Shown piece after piece: positions 37,470 to 46,530 of a stretch of 64,000 nt of DNA (position 1 is the stretch's first letter; every line of letters begins with the position of its first letter). Location: assembly GCA_947501935.1 (NCBI GenBank), contig CANMXU010000003.1:186001-250000 (forward strand), given 5' to 3'. Made by a program: the position numbers and the translations under genes. The DNA comes from an uncultured Alteromonadaceae bacterium. GTDB taxonomy: Bacteria; Pseudomonadota; Gammaproteobacteria; Enterobacterales; Alteromonadaceae. A model generated the notes under the pieces. It made no database searches. It was not told where the DNA came from and worked only from the letters and a program-made list of their open reading frames with translations.

Positions 37470-39407
37470 TTATTTTTCCGCTCTTTTAAGGGCGAAAATA
37501 ACAGTACTTAATGGCGGTACGGTTACCGCAATACGCTGGCTTTGGCCTTGCCAAGGTGTTGCTTCACTGGTTAAGGTTTCGGTATTACCTTGGCCACTAC
37601 CGCCATATTGGCTATGATCTGAATTTAATAACTCTTGATATTGACCAGCAACAGGCACGCCTAAATGAAAATCGTGATGACATTGCTCGGTAAAATTACA
37701 CACTACAATTACCGGCTCGCTGTCATTTTCACCAAAGCGAATAAAGCTATACAATGACTGCTCTGCATTTTGATGATCAAGCCAGCTAAAACCGTCAGCT
37801 TGGCAATCTTTTTGATAAAGTGCAGGGGTGTTTTGGTAAAGCTTATTTAAGTCTTTTACTAACTTTTGCACACCACTGTGCCAGTGAATATCAAGCTGAT
37901 GCCAGTCAAGTTCTTTATCGTGGTTCCATTCTTTGCCTTGGGCGAATTCACAGCCCATAAACATTAATTTTTTCCCCGGATGCGCCCACATAAAACCATA
38001 ATAAGCACGTAAGTTTGCAAACTGCTGCCAAGCATCTCCGGGCATACGCGCAATAAGTGAACCTTTGCCATGCACCACTTCGTCATGACTTAACGGTAAG
38101 ACAAAGTTTTCATTGAAGGCGTAAACCAAGCCAAAACTTAAGTCATTATGATGATGTTTACGGTGTACCGGATCACGCTTCATATATTCTAGGCTGTCGT
38201 TCATCCAGCCCATATTCCACTTATAACCAAAACCTAAGCCGCCAGCACTGGTTGGCGCTGATACGCCCGGCCATGAAGTTGACTCTTCTGCCACAGAAAA
38301 AGTGCCAGGGTATTGGGCATATAATTCTTCGTTAAAGCGCTGTAAAAAGGCCACAGCTTCTAAATTTTCTCGGCCGCCATGTTTATTAGGGATCCATTCC
38401 CCTTCGGCGCGGCTGTAATCGAGATATAACATTGACGCCACTGCATCAACACGAATACCATCAACATGAAAACGGTCTAACCAATGCAAAGCACTCGCTC
38501 GTAAAAAATTAGCTACTTCAGTGCGGCCATAGTTATAAATTAAGGTATTCCAGTCAGGATGATAACCTTGGCGCGGATCGGCATGTTCATATAAATGGCT
38601 GCCGTCAAATTGTGCCAAACCGTGTTCGTCACTAGGAAAATGCCCCGGCACCCAATCAATTAACAAACCAATATTGGCTTGATGACAAAGGTCAACAAAG
38701 TATTGGAAGTCTTCAATATTGCCAAAACGTGAAGTGGGCGCAAATAACCCTACGGGTTGATAACCCCATGAACCGTCAAACGGAAATTCACTTACTGGCA
38801 TTAATTGAATATGGGTAAAACCCATGTCTAATACATAAGGAATAAGCTGCTCAGCAATAGTGCGATAATTCAAATAATGATTATTCTCGTCGCGACGCCA
38901 TGAGCCTAAATGCACTTCGTAAATAGAAATAGCCGCATCACGACGGTTGCGTAATGCCCGCTCACTAAGCCACTTTTGATCTTGCCAAGGGAAGTCTTTT
39001 TCCTGACATACAATAGAGGCAGTGTCAGGACGATATTGTGATTGCACTGCAAACGGGTCGGCTTTGTCAGCTAATACTTTTCCACTTCGATCCCTGATTT
39101 GGTATTTATACAAGCTGCCAGCAACCACATCAGCAATAAACACCGACCAATAGCCGCTGTTATTAATATTAGTCATGGCATGGCGTTCACTTTGCCAACC
39201 GCTAAAGTCGCCAATTACCGCAACCGCGCTGGCGTTCGGTGCCCATACTGAAAATAGGCAGCCGCTAACACCTTGTACCGTTTTTAAATGAGCACCTAAA
39301 CAGTGATAAGGCTTGTGGTGATTGCCTTCACTTAATAAATGAATATCTAACTCGCCTAAAGCTGTTGCTGCGGTGATATTATTTTTTTTATTGGTGCTCA
39401 TGTTCAA
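37470..39407 (-). CDS. glgB: 1,4-alpha-glucan branching enzyme (short form)
   Basis: A 645-residue GH13 enzyme that makes alpha-1,6 branches in glycogen. It begins near the CBM48 domain (HCLGAHLKTVQGVSGCLFSV) and lacks the extra N1 domain of the ~730-residue E. coli type. Catalytic segments are DGIRVDAVASMLYLDYSR (nucleophile Asp), FSVAEESTSWPGVS (Glu) and LPLSHDEVVHGKGS (Asp). It is translationally linked to glgP upstream and glgX downstream, with one-base gaps on both sides. Confidence 0.96.
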   Translation of the reverse strand: MNMSTNKKNNITAATALGELDIHLLSEGNHHKPYHCLGAHLKTVQGVSGCLFSVWAPNASAVAVIGDFSGWQSERHAMTNINNSGYWSVFIADVVAGSLYKYQIRDRSGKVLADKADPFAVQSQYRPDTASIVCQEKDFPWQDQKWLSERALRNRRDAAISIYEVHLGSWRRDENNHYLNYRTIAEQLIPYVLDMGFTHIQLMPVSEFPFDGSWGYQPVGLFAPTSRFGNIEDFQYFVDLCHQANIGLLIDWVPGHFPSDEHGLAQFDGSHLYEHADPRQGYHPDWNTLIYNYGRTEVANFLRASALHWLDRFHVDGIRVDAVASMLYLDYSRAEGEWIPNKHGGRENLEAVAFLQRFNEELYAQYPGTFSVAEESTSWPGVSAPTSAGGLGFGYKWNMGWMNDSLEYMKRDPVHRKHHHNDLSFGLVYAFNENFVLPLSHDEVVHGKGSLIARMPGDAWQQFANLRAYYGFMWAHPGKKLMFMGCEFAQGKEWNHDKELDWHQLDIHWHSGVQKLVKDLNKLYQNTPALYQKDCQADGFSWLDHQNAEQSLYSFIRFGENDSEPVIVVCNFTEQCHHDFHLGVPVAGQYQELLNSDHSQYGGSGQGNTETLTSEATPWQGQSQRIAVTVPPLSTVIFALKRAEK

Positions 39408-39408
39408 C

Positions 39409-41952
39409 CTACTTACTAGCCGGCTTGGCGGTTGTTTTCTTTAACTTAACAACAGGGCTCAACTGCCAAATATTGCTAACGTAGTCTTCAATAGAGCGAT
39501 CTGAATTGAACTTGCCCATTAAGGCGGTATTTAATATTGCCATACGCGCCCAACGTTTTTTGTTTTGATAAGCAACATCTAAGGCTTGATGAGCATCAGA
39601 GTAAGACTGAAAATCAGCCAAAACTTTATAAGGGTCGCCACCTGCTAATAAGCTGGTTTTAATCGCTGATAATTCACCGGCATTGCCTGGGGTGAAATAG
39701 TCGCTGTCTAACCAATCTAAACAGGCTTTAATTTCAGCATTGTTTTGATAATAATCGTGCGGGTTATAACCTTGGGCATCAAGCGCTTTAACTTGCTCTA
39801 CGGTTAAACCAAAAATGAAAATGTTATCAGCGCCAACTTCTTCAGCAATTTCAATATTGGCGCCATCTAAGGTGCCAATAGTGACTGCGCCATTTAGCGC
39901 CAATTTCATATTGCCAGTACCCGAAGCTTCTTTACCAGCGGTAGATATTTGCTCAGAAACATCCGCCGCAGGAATAATTTTCTCGGCAAGGCTAACGCGG
40001 TAATTAGGTAAAAATACCACTTTAAGTTTGTCGTTAATGCGGGTGTCGTTATTCACTTTTTCAGCGACTTTGTTAATCGCATAAATAATTTCTTTAGCAA
40101 GTTGATATCCCGGCGCCGCTTTAGCGCCAAAAATAAATACTCGCGGTGCCATATCTAGTTCAGGGTTTGCCAATAAACGACGATACAAAGCAAGAATGTG
40201 TAACAGATTTAAATGCTGGCGTTTGTATTCATGAAGGCGTTTAATTTGCACATCAAATATCGCGTCAGGGCTCACTTTTACGCCGGTTAAACTTTCAATT
40301 TCAGCGGTTAAAGCTTGCTTATTTTTATGCTTAATGGTCATAAATTTCTTTTGAAAAGCAGCATTATTGGCAACATCAGCCAAGCCAGCTAACGAGGTTA
40401 ACTCTTTCGCCCAATCACCTTCGATAGACTTATCAAGCAAGTTTGCTAATAACGGATTACAAGCTTTTAACCAGCGGCGCGGAGTAATACCGTTGGTAAC
40501 ATTGGTTAATTTTTCAGGGTAAAGTTGGTTAAACTCTGGAAAGAGGTCTTGCTTCACCAAGTCAGAATGAATTTGTGCAACACCATTTACTTTATGCGCA
40601 GTAACCACACATAAATGCGCCATGCGTACTTTACGCTCCTGACCTTGCTCACCTTCTTCGATAAGCGATAAACGACGACGCATTTCAACATCATTTGGCC
40701 ACATTGGTTCAACTTCATCATTTAAAAACGCTTCGTTAATACGATATAAAATGCTCAGGTGACGCGGTAAAACGCGCTCAAATAAATCAACCGGCCATTT
40801 TTCTAACGCTTCAGGTAATAAAGTATGGTTGGTATAAGCGAATACTTTGCGACATAGCTGCCATGCGTTATCCCAATCAAAATGATGTTCGTCAGTTAAA
40901 ATACGCATTAACTCTAAAATGGCGATAGTAGGGTGAGTATCGTTTAATTGAATGGCAACTTTGCTAGCAAACAGTTCGCTATCAAGTTGCGCTAATTTAC
41001 CGTGGCTAGCTTCAAAGCGGGCGATAATATCTTTAATTGAACAGGCACAGAAAAAGTATTGCTGAATAAAACGCAACTCTTGGCCGGCTTGGTGTTCATC
41101 ATTCGGGTACAGTAATTTTGATACCGTTTCTGCTTGCACTTGCTGGTCAAGCGCTTGCAAATAATTACCTTGGTTAAACAAATCCCAATCTAGTGCGTGA
41201 TCAGCACGACATTCCCATAAACGTAAAACATTAACCGTGTCTGAATGATAGCCAACCACAGGAATATCCCACGGCACACCTTTAAGATGCTTGCCTTCGT
41301 GCCAAACCATGTCGCTGCTACCGTCGGCTTTGAATACTTGTTCTACATGACCATAAAGTGGCACTAGTTGGCTGGCGTGTTGACGACATACTTCCCACGG
41401 ACTACCAAATTCGCGCCACATATCAGGTTGTTCTATTTGACGACCTTGTTCAAAAGACTGCTCAAACAAACCATGTTGATAGTGAATACCGTAACCCATG
41501 GCGTTGTAGTCTAAGGTGGCAAGTGAATCCAAAAAACAAGCGGCAAGACGGCCCAAGCCACCATTACCTAAGGCAAGGTCAGCACCTTCTTCACATAAGT
41601 CGGCAAGGTCAAAACCTAACGACTTAACCGCTTTTTCAGTATTTTTGTATAGGTCAAGGTTATGTAGGTTATTCGAAAGCAAACGACCCATTAAATATTC
41701 AAGTGATAAATAGTTAACACTTTTGTCGTCAGCTTTTTGCTGTTGCAACTTAGTCGCTTCAAGTTTTTTAATAATCACTTCGTTTAATGCTAACGAAGTG
41801 GCTTGCCATACAGCGTGTTTATTTTCTGTGCGTGCGGTGTCACCTAAAGTGAATTGCAGGTGATGTTCAATGCGTTTTGATAAATCCGCAGCGCTAAGTG
41901 TTGTGCTCTTTACTGAAACAAGTTTGTTAATTTTTTTCATTTTAGTAACCAT
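39409..41952 (-). CDS. glgP: Glycogen/maltodextrin phosphorylase
   Basis: A protein of ~847 residues (GT35) that releases glucose-1-phosphate from glycogen or maltodextrins using PLP. The PLP lysine lies in EASGTGNMKLALNGAVTIGT near the C-terminal third. Other family runs are YLSLEYLMGRLLSNNLHN and KRLHEYKRQHLNLLHIL. I choose the ATG at 41952 (MVTKMKKINKL); the open frame extends 25 residues upstream, but that part does not look like phosphorylase. It is the first gene of the leftward glucan unit, with two operator-like palindromes 190-250 bases upstream. Confidence 0.95.
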   Translation of the reverse strand: MVTKMKKINKLVSVKSTTLSAADLSKRIEHHLQFTLGDTARTENKHAVWQATSLALNEVIIKKLEATKLQQQKADDKSVNYLSLEYLMGRLLSNNLHNLDLYKNTEKAVKSLGFDLADLCEEGADLALGNGGLGRLAACFLDSLATLDYNAMGYGIHYQHGLFEQSFEQGRQIEQPDMWREFGSPWEVCRQHASQLVPLYGHVEQVFKADGSSDMVWHEGKHLKGVPWDIPVVGYHSDTVNVLRLWECRADHALDWDLFNQGNYLQALDQQVQAETVSKLLYPNDEHQAGQELRFIQQYFFCACSIKDIIARFEASHGKLAQLDSELFASKVAIQLNDTHPTIAILELMRILTDEHHFDWDNAWQLCRKVFAYTNHTLLPEALEKWPVDLFERVLPRHLSILYRINEAFLNDEVEPMWPNDVEMRRRLSLIEEGEQGQERKVRMAHLCVVTAHKVNGVAQIHSDLVKQDLFPEFNQLYPEKLTNVTNGITPRRWLKACNPLLANLLDKSIEGDWAKELTSLAGLADVANNAAFQKKFMTIKHKNKQALTAEIESLTGVKVSPDAIFDVQIKRLHEYKRQHLNLLHILALYRRLLANPELDMAPRVFIFGAKAAPGYQLAKEIIYAINKVAEKVNNDTRINDKLKVVFLPNYRVSLAEKIIPAADVSEQISTAGKEASGTGNMKLALNGAVTIGTLDGANIEIAEEVGADNIFIFGLTVEQVKALDAQGYNPHDYYQNNAEIKACLDWLDSDYFTPGNAGELSAIKTSLLAGGDPYKVLADFQSYSDAHQALDVAYQNKKRWARMAILNTALMGKFNSDRSIEDYVSNIWQLSPVVKLKKTTAKPASK

Positions 41953-42144
41953 GATACTTCTAACTCTTTTTTTCGGCGCTAATGTCACCGGTAAATTTCT
42001 ACTTCTTGCGAAGACATGAGTCGCCAATTTATTTTGGCTTTTGCTAATACCTAAAAGTATTAATTGCTACCGCAATTTTTTTTATTGTTTTAACGATATG
42101 TCCTTATTAAATTATGCCGATGTCTGTATTAAGGGCAATGTTCT

Positions 42145-42158
42145 ACATACGTATGCAT
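42145..42158. promoter_or_regulatory. LacI-type operator 1 in the glgP/lacI spacer
   Basis: ACATACGTATGCAT matches the perfect operator at 42183-42198 except at one half-site base. The two centres are 40 bases apart, close to four helical turns, as expected for cooperative binding or a short loop. Confidence 0.7.
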
Positions 42159-42182
42159 TGCCCCGAAATAGTGAAAAACACC

Positions 42183-42198
42183 ATGCATACGTATGCAT
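42183..42198. promoter_or_regulatory. LacI-type operator 2 in the glgP/lacI spacer (perfect palindrome)
   Basis: ATGCATACGTATGCAT is a perfect 16-bp palindrome with the central CG typical of LacI-family operators. It lies between the divergent glgP and lacI-type genes. A third close match is upstream of the MFS transporter (45137-45150). Confidence 0.8.
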
Positions 42199-42356
42199 TT
42201 TGCTCAGCTAAGCGAGAATTTTTTAGCGAACAGAAAAATAGTCATTGGTAATATTCAATATTTATTGATTTGTAATTAGCGCTTAACATTAAAAGTTGTA
42301 CTTAATAATTGACCTCGGTTACTATCAAAAAAGAAGTCGCTACAAATGAGTTATGT

Positions 42357-43379
42357 GTGAAATCTAAACAAACATCTTTTGATATTGCCTATCGGGCTGG
42401 AGTTTCCCAGTCAACAGTTTCTCGGGCGTTAAGAAATAGCCCGTTAGTTAATGAAGAAACTCGCCTACGCGTGCAAGCCATAGCGAAAGAGCTAAATTAC
42501 AAAGTAGATAAAAATGCCAGCAGTTTACGTACCCAACAAAGTGGTACTTTGGCACTGTTATTATTTGAAGACCCCACCAACGATGATTCATTGATCAACC
42601 CATTTTTCATGTCGATGTTGGCAAGTATTACCCGCGCTTGTGCAACAAAAGGCTATGACTTATTAGTATCGTTTCAAGAAATGAGCGCCGACTGGCATGC
42701 TGACTTTGAAGATACCCGCAAAGCCGACGGCATTATTTTATTAGGGTATGGTGATTACAACGAATACGAAGAAAAGCTCATACAACTGATTGAACAAGAC
42801 ACTTGTTTTGTCCGCTGGGGTGCAGAGGTAAAAGAGCTACAAGTGGTTTCTGTAGGTTGTGATAACTTGCATGGCGGTTTTCAATTAACTGAGCATTTAA
42901 TTAATAACGGCCGGAAAACCTTTGCTTTTGTTGGCGGGGTTTCTTGTGGCCAACCTGAGTTTTTAGACCGCTATTTAGGCCATAGTAAAGCCATTGAAAA
43001 TCATCAGTTAACGGTTGATAAAGGTTTGCAAGTTGATGCCGTTTCTACTGAAGAGTCGGGGTATCAAGCTGCATTATCTTTAATTCAGCAAGGTAAAAAG
43101 TTTGATGCGTTAATGGGCGCAAGCGACCTTATCGCTTTAGGCGCCATGCGAGCTTTACAAGAAAATGGTTATAAAGTACCTGAAGATGTTGCCGTGGTTG
43201 GTTTTGACGACATCCCGATTGCCAGCTTCACCTTTCCACCATTAACCACCGCTAAGCAAGACACTATGCTAGCTGGTGAGTTATTGGTAGATAAGCTTTT
43301 ACAACTGGTGAATGGCGAAGTAGCAGAAACCCAATTGATGACCACTGATTTAGTGATCAGAAAGTCATGCGGTAGCTAG
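42357..43379 (+). CDS. LacI-family regulator of alpha-glucan genes
   Basis: A repressor of ~340 residues. The N-terminal helix-turn-helix and hinge read FDIAYRAGVSQSTVSRALRN, followed by a periplasmic-binding-protein-like sugar domain (GTLALLLFEDP; VAVVGFDDIPIASFTFPPLT). I prefer the GTG start at 42357, giving a normal LacI length; a TTG at 42309 would add 16 residues without a ribosome binding site. It diverges from glgP, and the transporter gene follows it in the opposite direction. The shared operators suggest it is a MalR-like repressor relieved by maltose or a maltodextrin; the inducer is inferred. Confidence 0.88.
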   Translation: MKSKQTSFDIAYRAGVSQSTVSRALRNSPLVNEETRLRVQAIAKELNYKVDKNASSLRTQQSGTLALLLFEDPTNDDSLINPFFMSMLASITRACATKGYDLLVSFQEMSADWHADFEDTRKADGIILLGYGDYNEYEEKLIQLIEQDTCFVRWGAEVKELQVVSVGCDNLHGGFQLTEHLINNGRKTFAFVGGVSCGQPEFLDRYLGHSKAIENHQLTVDKGLQVDAVSTEESGYQAALSLIQQGKKFDALMGASDLIALGAMRALQENGYKVPEDVAVVGFDDIPIASFTFPPLTTAKQDTMLAGELLVDKLLQLVNGEVAETQLMTTDLVIRKSCGS

Positions 43380-43395
43380 AAGTTAGCTGCAAGGT

Positions 43396-43437
43396 GATAA
43401 GTAAAAAGTGATAGGTAGAAAGCAATAAGTAAAAAGC
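43396..43437 (+). repeat. Three 14-bp tandem repeats
   Basis: GATAAGTAAAAAGT, GATAGGTAGAAAGC and AATAAGTAAAAAGC follow one another without a gap, just after the regulator stop codon and before its terminator. They differ at two to five positions. This is a small minisatellite with no evident coding role. Confidence 0.75.
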
Positions 43438-43445
43438 AGAAAAAT

Positions 43446-43478
43446 AAAAAAACGGTCGCAAATTAGCGACCGTTTTTG
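43446..43478. terminator. Bidirectional terminator between the LacI gene and the transporter gene
   Basis: AAAAAACGGTCGC, loop AAATTA, GCGACCGTTTTTG: a 7-bp GC-rich core extended by A/T pairs, with a T-run on each strand. It lies between two convergent genes. Confidence 0.92.
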
Positions 43479-43498
43479 TTGGTTAGTACCGGTAAAGT

Positions 43499-44986
43499 TT
43501 AAGCTTGTACCGTATTAACGGCTTTGGTTGCGGGTTTATCTTCTTTAACAAAATAAACCGATAAACCACCTAGCACCATAGAAATACCCGCCAGCAGAAT
43601 AATATTAATCGCTTGGTTTTCAAATACCGAACTTAAAATCCAGCCAGCAAAAATACCAGAGATTATTTGCGGTGCAGCAATGGTGAAGTTAAATATTCCC
43701 ATGTACACTCCCGTTTTATTGGCTGGCAAAGTGCCGGCTAATATCGCATAAGGCATAGCTAAAATTGCCGACCAAGCAATACCAACACCAATCATAGGCA
43801 ACAACAATAATACTGCACCTTGTGGCACTTCAATTTGAGTGATTAATAAATTCACTAAAGTCGGTTCGGTATTTTCAATTAATAGAAAGCTTAAATAGCC
43901 GAAACCACCCGCTAATAAAGAACAGCCATAAACAAGTTTTCGGCCAAAAGTATTAGCCAGTTTTGCTAAAAACATTGAAAATATCGCCGCAAATAACGAA
44001 TAGGCAGCAAATAAAATACCAACCCAATCACCAGCCGCGCCTTTCGCTGCGGCAATGCTAGCAGGAACACCACCAACGCTGGCTAGGTAGTCGGGGTCAA
44101 ACCATTTAGCTTCAATGCCCCAAACATGCTGAGCAATAGCTGGCATGGTATAAACCCACATAATAAATAAGGCAAACCAAGAGAAAAACTGCACTATGGC
44201 TAAACGTTTCATAACTACTGGCATGGTTTTCATCAAACCAACAAAGCCGCTAAGCTTTTCAATTAACGTTTTTTGCTGAGCCTGCTCTTTCGCCACTTCA
44301 TCTGCATTCATGCCTTTAAATTGATAATACTCTTTCGGTGCATATTCTTTGGTACGAAATACCGTCCATAATACTGAGCCTAATAATACAGTCGCGCCAA
44401 TATAAAACGCCCACACAACTGAAGGTGCAACACTGCCAGCAGTAGAGGTATTTTCTAAACCAACGACATTGGTTAATACAAAAGGTAAAATTGAACCAAC
44501 CACAGCGCCAATATTAATTAGCAACGATTGAATGGCATAACCAGAGTTCATTTGATTGTCTGGCACCATATCAGAAACTAAAGCACGAAATGGTTGAAAA
44601 GCAATATTAAAGGAGGCGTCCATAACGGCGAGCATCATAGCACCAAAAAGCATAGGGCTAATAAAAGCAACCACCAAGGGCGCGTTAGGCATTAATAACA
44701 TGCCTGCGGTTGCAGCAACGGCGCCAATTAAAATATAAGGGTTACGACGACCAAAACGGTTCCAAGTGCGATCAGAAGCAGAGCCAACCAATGGTTGAAT
44801 AAGTAAGCCCATAATAGGGGCAACTAACCAAAACAGTGACAATGAATGTAAGTCGGCACCTAGGTCAGACAAAATACGACTAACATTGGCATTTTGCAGC
44901 GCAAAACCAAATTGCACCCCTAAAAAGCCAAAACTTACGTTCCAAATTTGCCAAAAGCTTAATTGCGGTTTCTGGTGCATTATCAT
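43499..44986 (-). CDS. MFS maltose/maltodextrin-type transporter
   Basis: A 495-residue major-facilitator protein with about 12 membrane helices, resembling the GPH/SLC45-like sugar:cation symporters of marine and plant-associated bacteria (MalT/SucX type). Supporting runs are FWQIWNVSFGFLGVQFGFAL, the loop GSASDRTWNRFGRRNPYILI after helix 2, and a long central cytoplasmic loop (~205-245). It would import maltose or short maltodextrins. The assignment of substrate rests on the neighbouring glucan enzymes and on the shared operator at 45137-45150. ATG 44986 or ATG 44980 may be used; the latter has better spacing to AAGAG. Confidence 0.87.
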   Translation of the reverse strand: MIMHQKPQLSFWQIWNVSFGFLGVQFGFALQNANVSRILSDLGADLHSLSLFWLVAPIMGLLIQPLVGSASDRTWNRFGRRNPYILIGAVAATAGMLLMPNAPLVVAFISPMLFGAMMLAVMDASFNIAFQPFRALVSDMVPDNQMNSGYAIQSLLINIGAVVGSILPFVLTNVVGLENTSTAGSVAPSVVWAFYIGATVLLGSVLWTVFRTKEYAPKEYYQFKGMNADEVAKEQAQQKTLIEKLSGFVGLMKTMPVVMKRLAIVQFFSWFALFIMWVYTMPAIAQHVWGIEAKWFDPDYLASVGGVPASIAAAKGAAGDWVGILFAAYSLFAAIFSMFLAKLANTFGRKLVYGCSLLAGGFGYLSFLLIENTEPTLVNLLITQIEVPQGAVLLLLPMIGVGIAWSAILAMPYAILAGTLPANKTGVYMGIFNFTIAAPQIISGIFAGWILSSVFENQAINIILLAGISMVLGGLSVYFVKEDKPATKAVNTVQA

Positions 44987-45002
44987 TCACTCTTATGATT
45001 AT

Positions 45003-45037
45003 AAAAAAAGCACACAAACTAATTTTAGCTGTGTGCT
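45003..45037 (-). promoter_or_regulatory. Terminator-like hairpin in the transporter leader (possible attenuator)
   Basis: On the minus strand AGCACACA and TGTGTGCT form an 8-bp stem (45037-45009), extended by an inner CTAA/TTAG pairing, directly followed by TTTTTTT. It lies between the operator (45137-45150) and the transporter start (44986), about 17 bases before the start codon. Such a structure would stop transcription before the gene unless it is prevented. It is not needed for the upstream lipoprotein gene, which has its own terminator. Confidence 0.6.
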
Positions 45038-45136
45038 AAGCGTAACTCGCTAAAGAAAAAACAACATAAAAATTATTTATAAGGGAATAACTTTCAACCT
45101 CATCATACTCATAAGGTTATTAATTTCACAAGCTGC

Positions 45137-45150
45137 TGCATACGTATTCA
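45137..45150. promoter_or_regulatory. LacI-type operator 3 upstream of the transporter
   Basis: TGCATACGTATTCA differs from the perfect glgP/lacI operator core TGCATACGTATGCA at one base. It lies 150 bases before the transporter start, so the transporter most likely belongs to the same regulon. Confidence 0.75.
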
Positions 45151-45198
45151 CAATAACTTGCACTTTATTTATCGATAGAGATTTAAACGATAATGCAT

Positions 45199-45231
45199 AA
45201 AAAAAGCTTTAGCATCAAATACTAAAGCCTT
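45199..45231 (-). terminator. Terminator of the lipoprotein gene
   Basis: On the minus strand AAGGCTTTAG, a loop of nine, CTAAAGCTTTTTTT: a 7-bp stem with a seven-T run, 30 bases after the lipoprotein stop codon. Confidence 0.85.
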
Positions 45232-45261
45232 TTCATTTATTAACAACTAACTTAGGTAAAC

Positions 45262-45525
45262 CTAACGTTTTGATTTTCGAGCTGGCCGGTTATGTGGCTT
45301 TGGCCTTGTTGGCGGTTTTATACTTGGCTTACCCGGACGGTTCGGTTTTGGCGGCACCACGATAATATTATTATTACGATGCCAGGGATCGTAATAAGTA
45401 GGATAACCACCAAAATGAGATGAATAATGTATCGAACCACTTACACTAGTACTCTCACAGCCTGACAGTGAAACAGTTGTTAATACGACCGCGACCGCGC
45501 TAATAAATAGTTTAACTGTTTTCAT
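45262..45525 (-). CDS. Small basic, proline-rich lipoprotein
   Basis: An 87-residue protein with a signal peptide ending in the lipobox LSGC (cysteine at ~23). The mature part has an aromatic/glycine patch (HYSSHFGGYPTYYDPWHR) and then a long Pro/Lys/Arg-rich tail (PPKPNRPGKPSIKPPTRPKP). Such tails can cross or bind peptidoglycan or polyanions, but no function is known. Its ATG overlaps the stop of the VOC gene upstream (TAATG), so both are made from one mRNA. A strong terminator follows. Confidence 0.75.
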   Translation of the reverse strand: MKTVKLFISAVAVVLTTVSLSGCESTSVSGSIHYSSHFGGYPTYYDPWHRNNNIIVVPPKPNRPGKPSIKPPTRPKPHNRPARKSKR

Positions 45526-46424
45526 TATTTGTCCTCCGCGGTATCTGTTTGCTCGGCGGTCAATAAACCTAACAATGCTCCGTTAGGGTCAGCAATAATA
45601 GCAACTTGATTAACCTCTTTGGGGGCATAAATAACTTTACCGCCATTGGCGAGTGCTTGGCTTACGCTAACATCAACATTTTCTACTTCAATAAAGTTTA
45701 CCCAATGGTCACGCTGCGGTAATGCCGCCGGTAATGGCACCACGCCAGCACGTAATGTTCCCTTTTGGCTAAGCATATAAGTCGTGGTATTTTTAGCTGA
45801 AGTATTATCAGTAACAGTATTTTTGTTAATCTCGTAACTAAAAACATTACAATAAAAGTTTGCCGCTTGCTTAGGTTCCACACTAAAAAGCTGTGCCCAA
45901 ACCCAAATATTGCCAACTTCATTATTGTTAATCGGGTTCTTGGTGGTGGAGTCAAGCAAGGCAACAATACCGCCATTTGGATCAGCAATTACTGCTCTTT
46001 TCCCTGACAAAGGAAAGTCGTGCACTGGGAGTAAAATATTACTGCCTAGTCCTAACGCTTTAGTTACCTTGCCCGAAATATTTGGTGTGATAACGCTGCC
46101 TATCCACAAAGCTTTGTCAGTTTTATTACGATCAGCTGAGCGTTCAATTAGGCCTGCGATGGCTTGGCCATTTTTTGTAAACAGGTGATAACTGCTATTA
46201 TTTTCACTGCGCTTGGTTACTTTCCAGCCAAAGGTTTTACTGTAAAAATCAATCGAACTTGGAATATCAGCACTGTACAAGTCAGCCCAGACGAATTGAC
46301 CAATATTAGTTTCAGGTGCTGAGCGCTTAATAGGATTAAGATTTTCTTTAGCGTGTAATGCTGGCGCGGCAATTAGCCAAGGCAACAGCACTACTAAACG
46401 AAGTGTTTGTTTAAAGATTGTCAT
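45525..46424 (-). CDS. Exported protein with two VOC (glyoxalase-fold) domains
   Basis: A 299-residue protein with a signal peptide (cut about residue 25, after LHA). Two VOC modules follow, each starting with a matching phrase: GQFVWADLYSADIPSSIDFY (~42-61) and GNIWVWAQLFSVEPKQAANF (~172-191). Each ends in an ADPNG turn. VOC proteins bind metal and act on small electrophilic or aromatic compounds, but most are cytoplasmic, so the signal peptide is notable. It overlaps the downstream lipoprotein gene. The substrate is unknown. Confidence 0.78.
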   Translation of the reverse strand: MTIFKQTLRLVVLLPWLIAAPALHAKENLNPIKRSAPETNIGQFVWADLYSADIPSSIDFYSKTFGWKVTKRSENNSSYHLFTKNGQAIAGLIERSADRNKTDKALWIGSVITPNISGKVTKALGLGSNILLPVHDFPLSGKRAVIADPNGGIVALLDSTTKNPINNNEVGNIWVWAQLFSVEPKQAANFYCNVFSYEINKNTVTDNTSAKNTTTYMLSQKGTLRAGVVPLPAALPQRDHWVNFIEVENVDVSVSQALANGGKVIYAPKEVNQVAIIADPNGALLGLLTAEQTDTAEDK

Positions 46425-46530
46425 CTAACTTCCTGTTTATTTTATAGGAGTATGAAAAGCCTACTCTCTAGTAAGCGACATGTCGTTAGATAAACTTTAA
46501 TAATGGTAACAAAAAGATACAGCTGAACTT

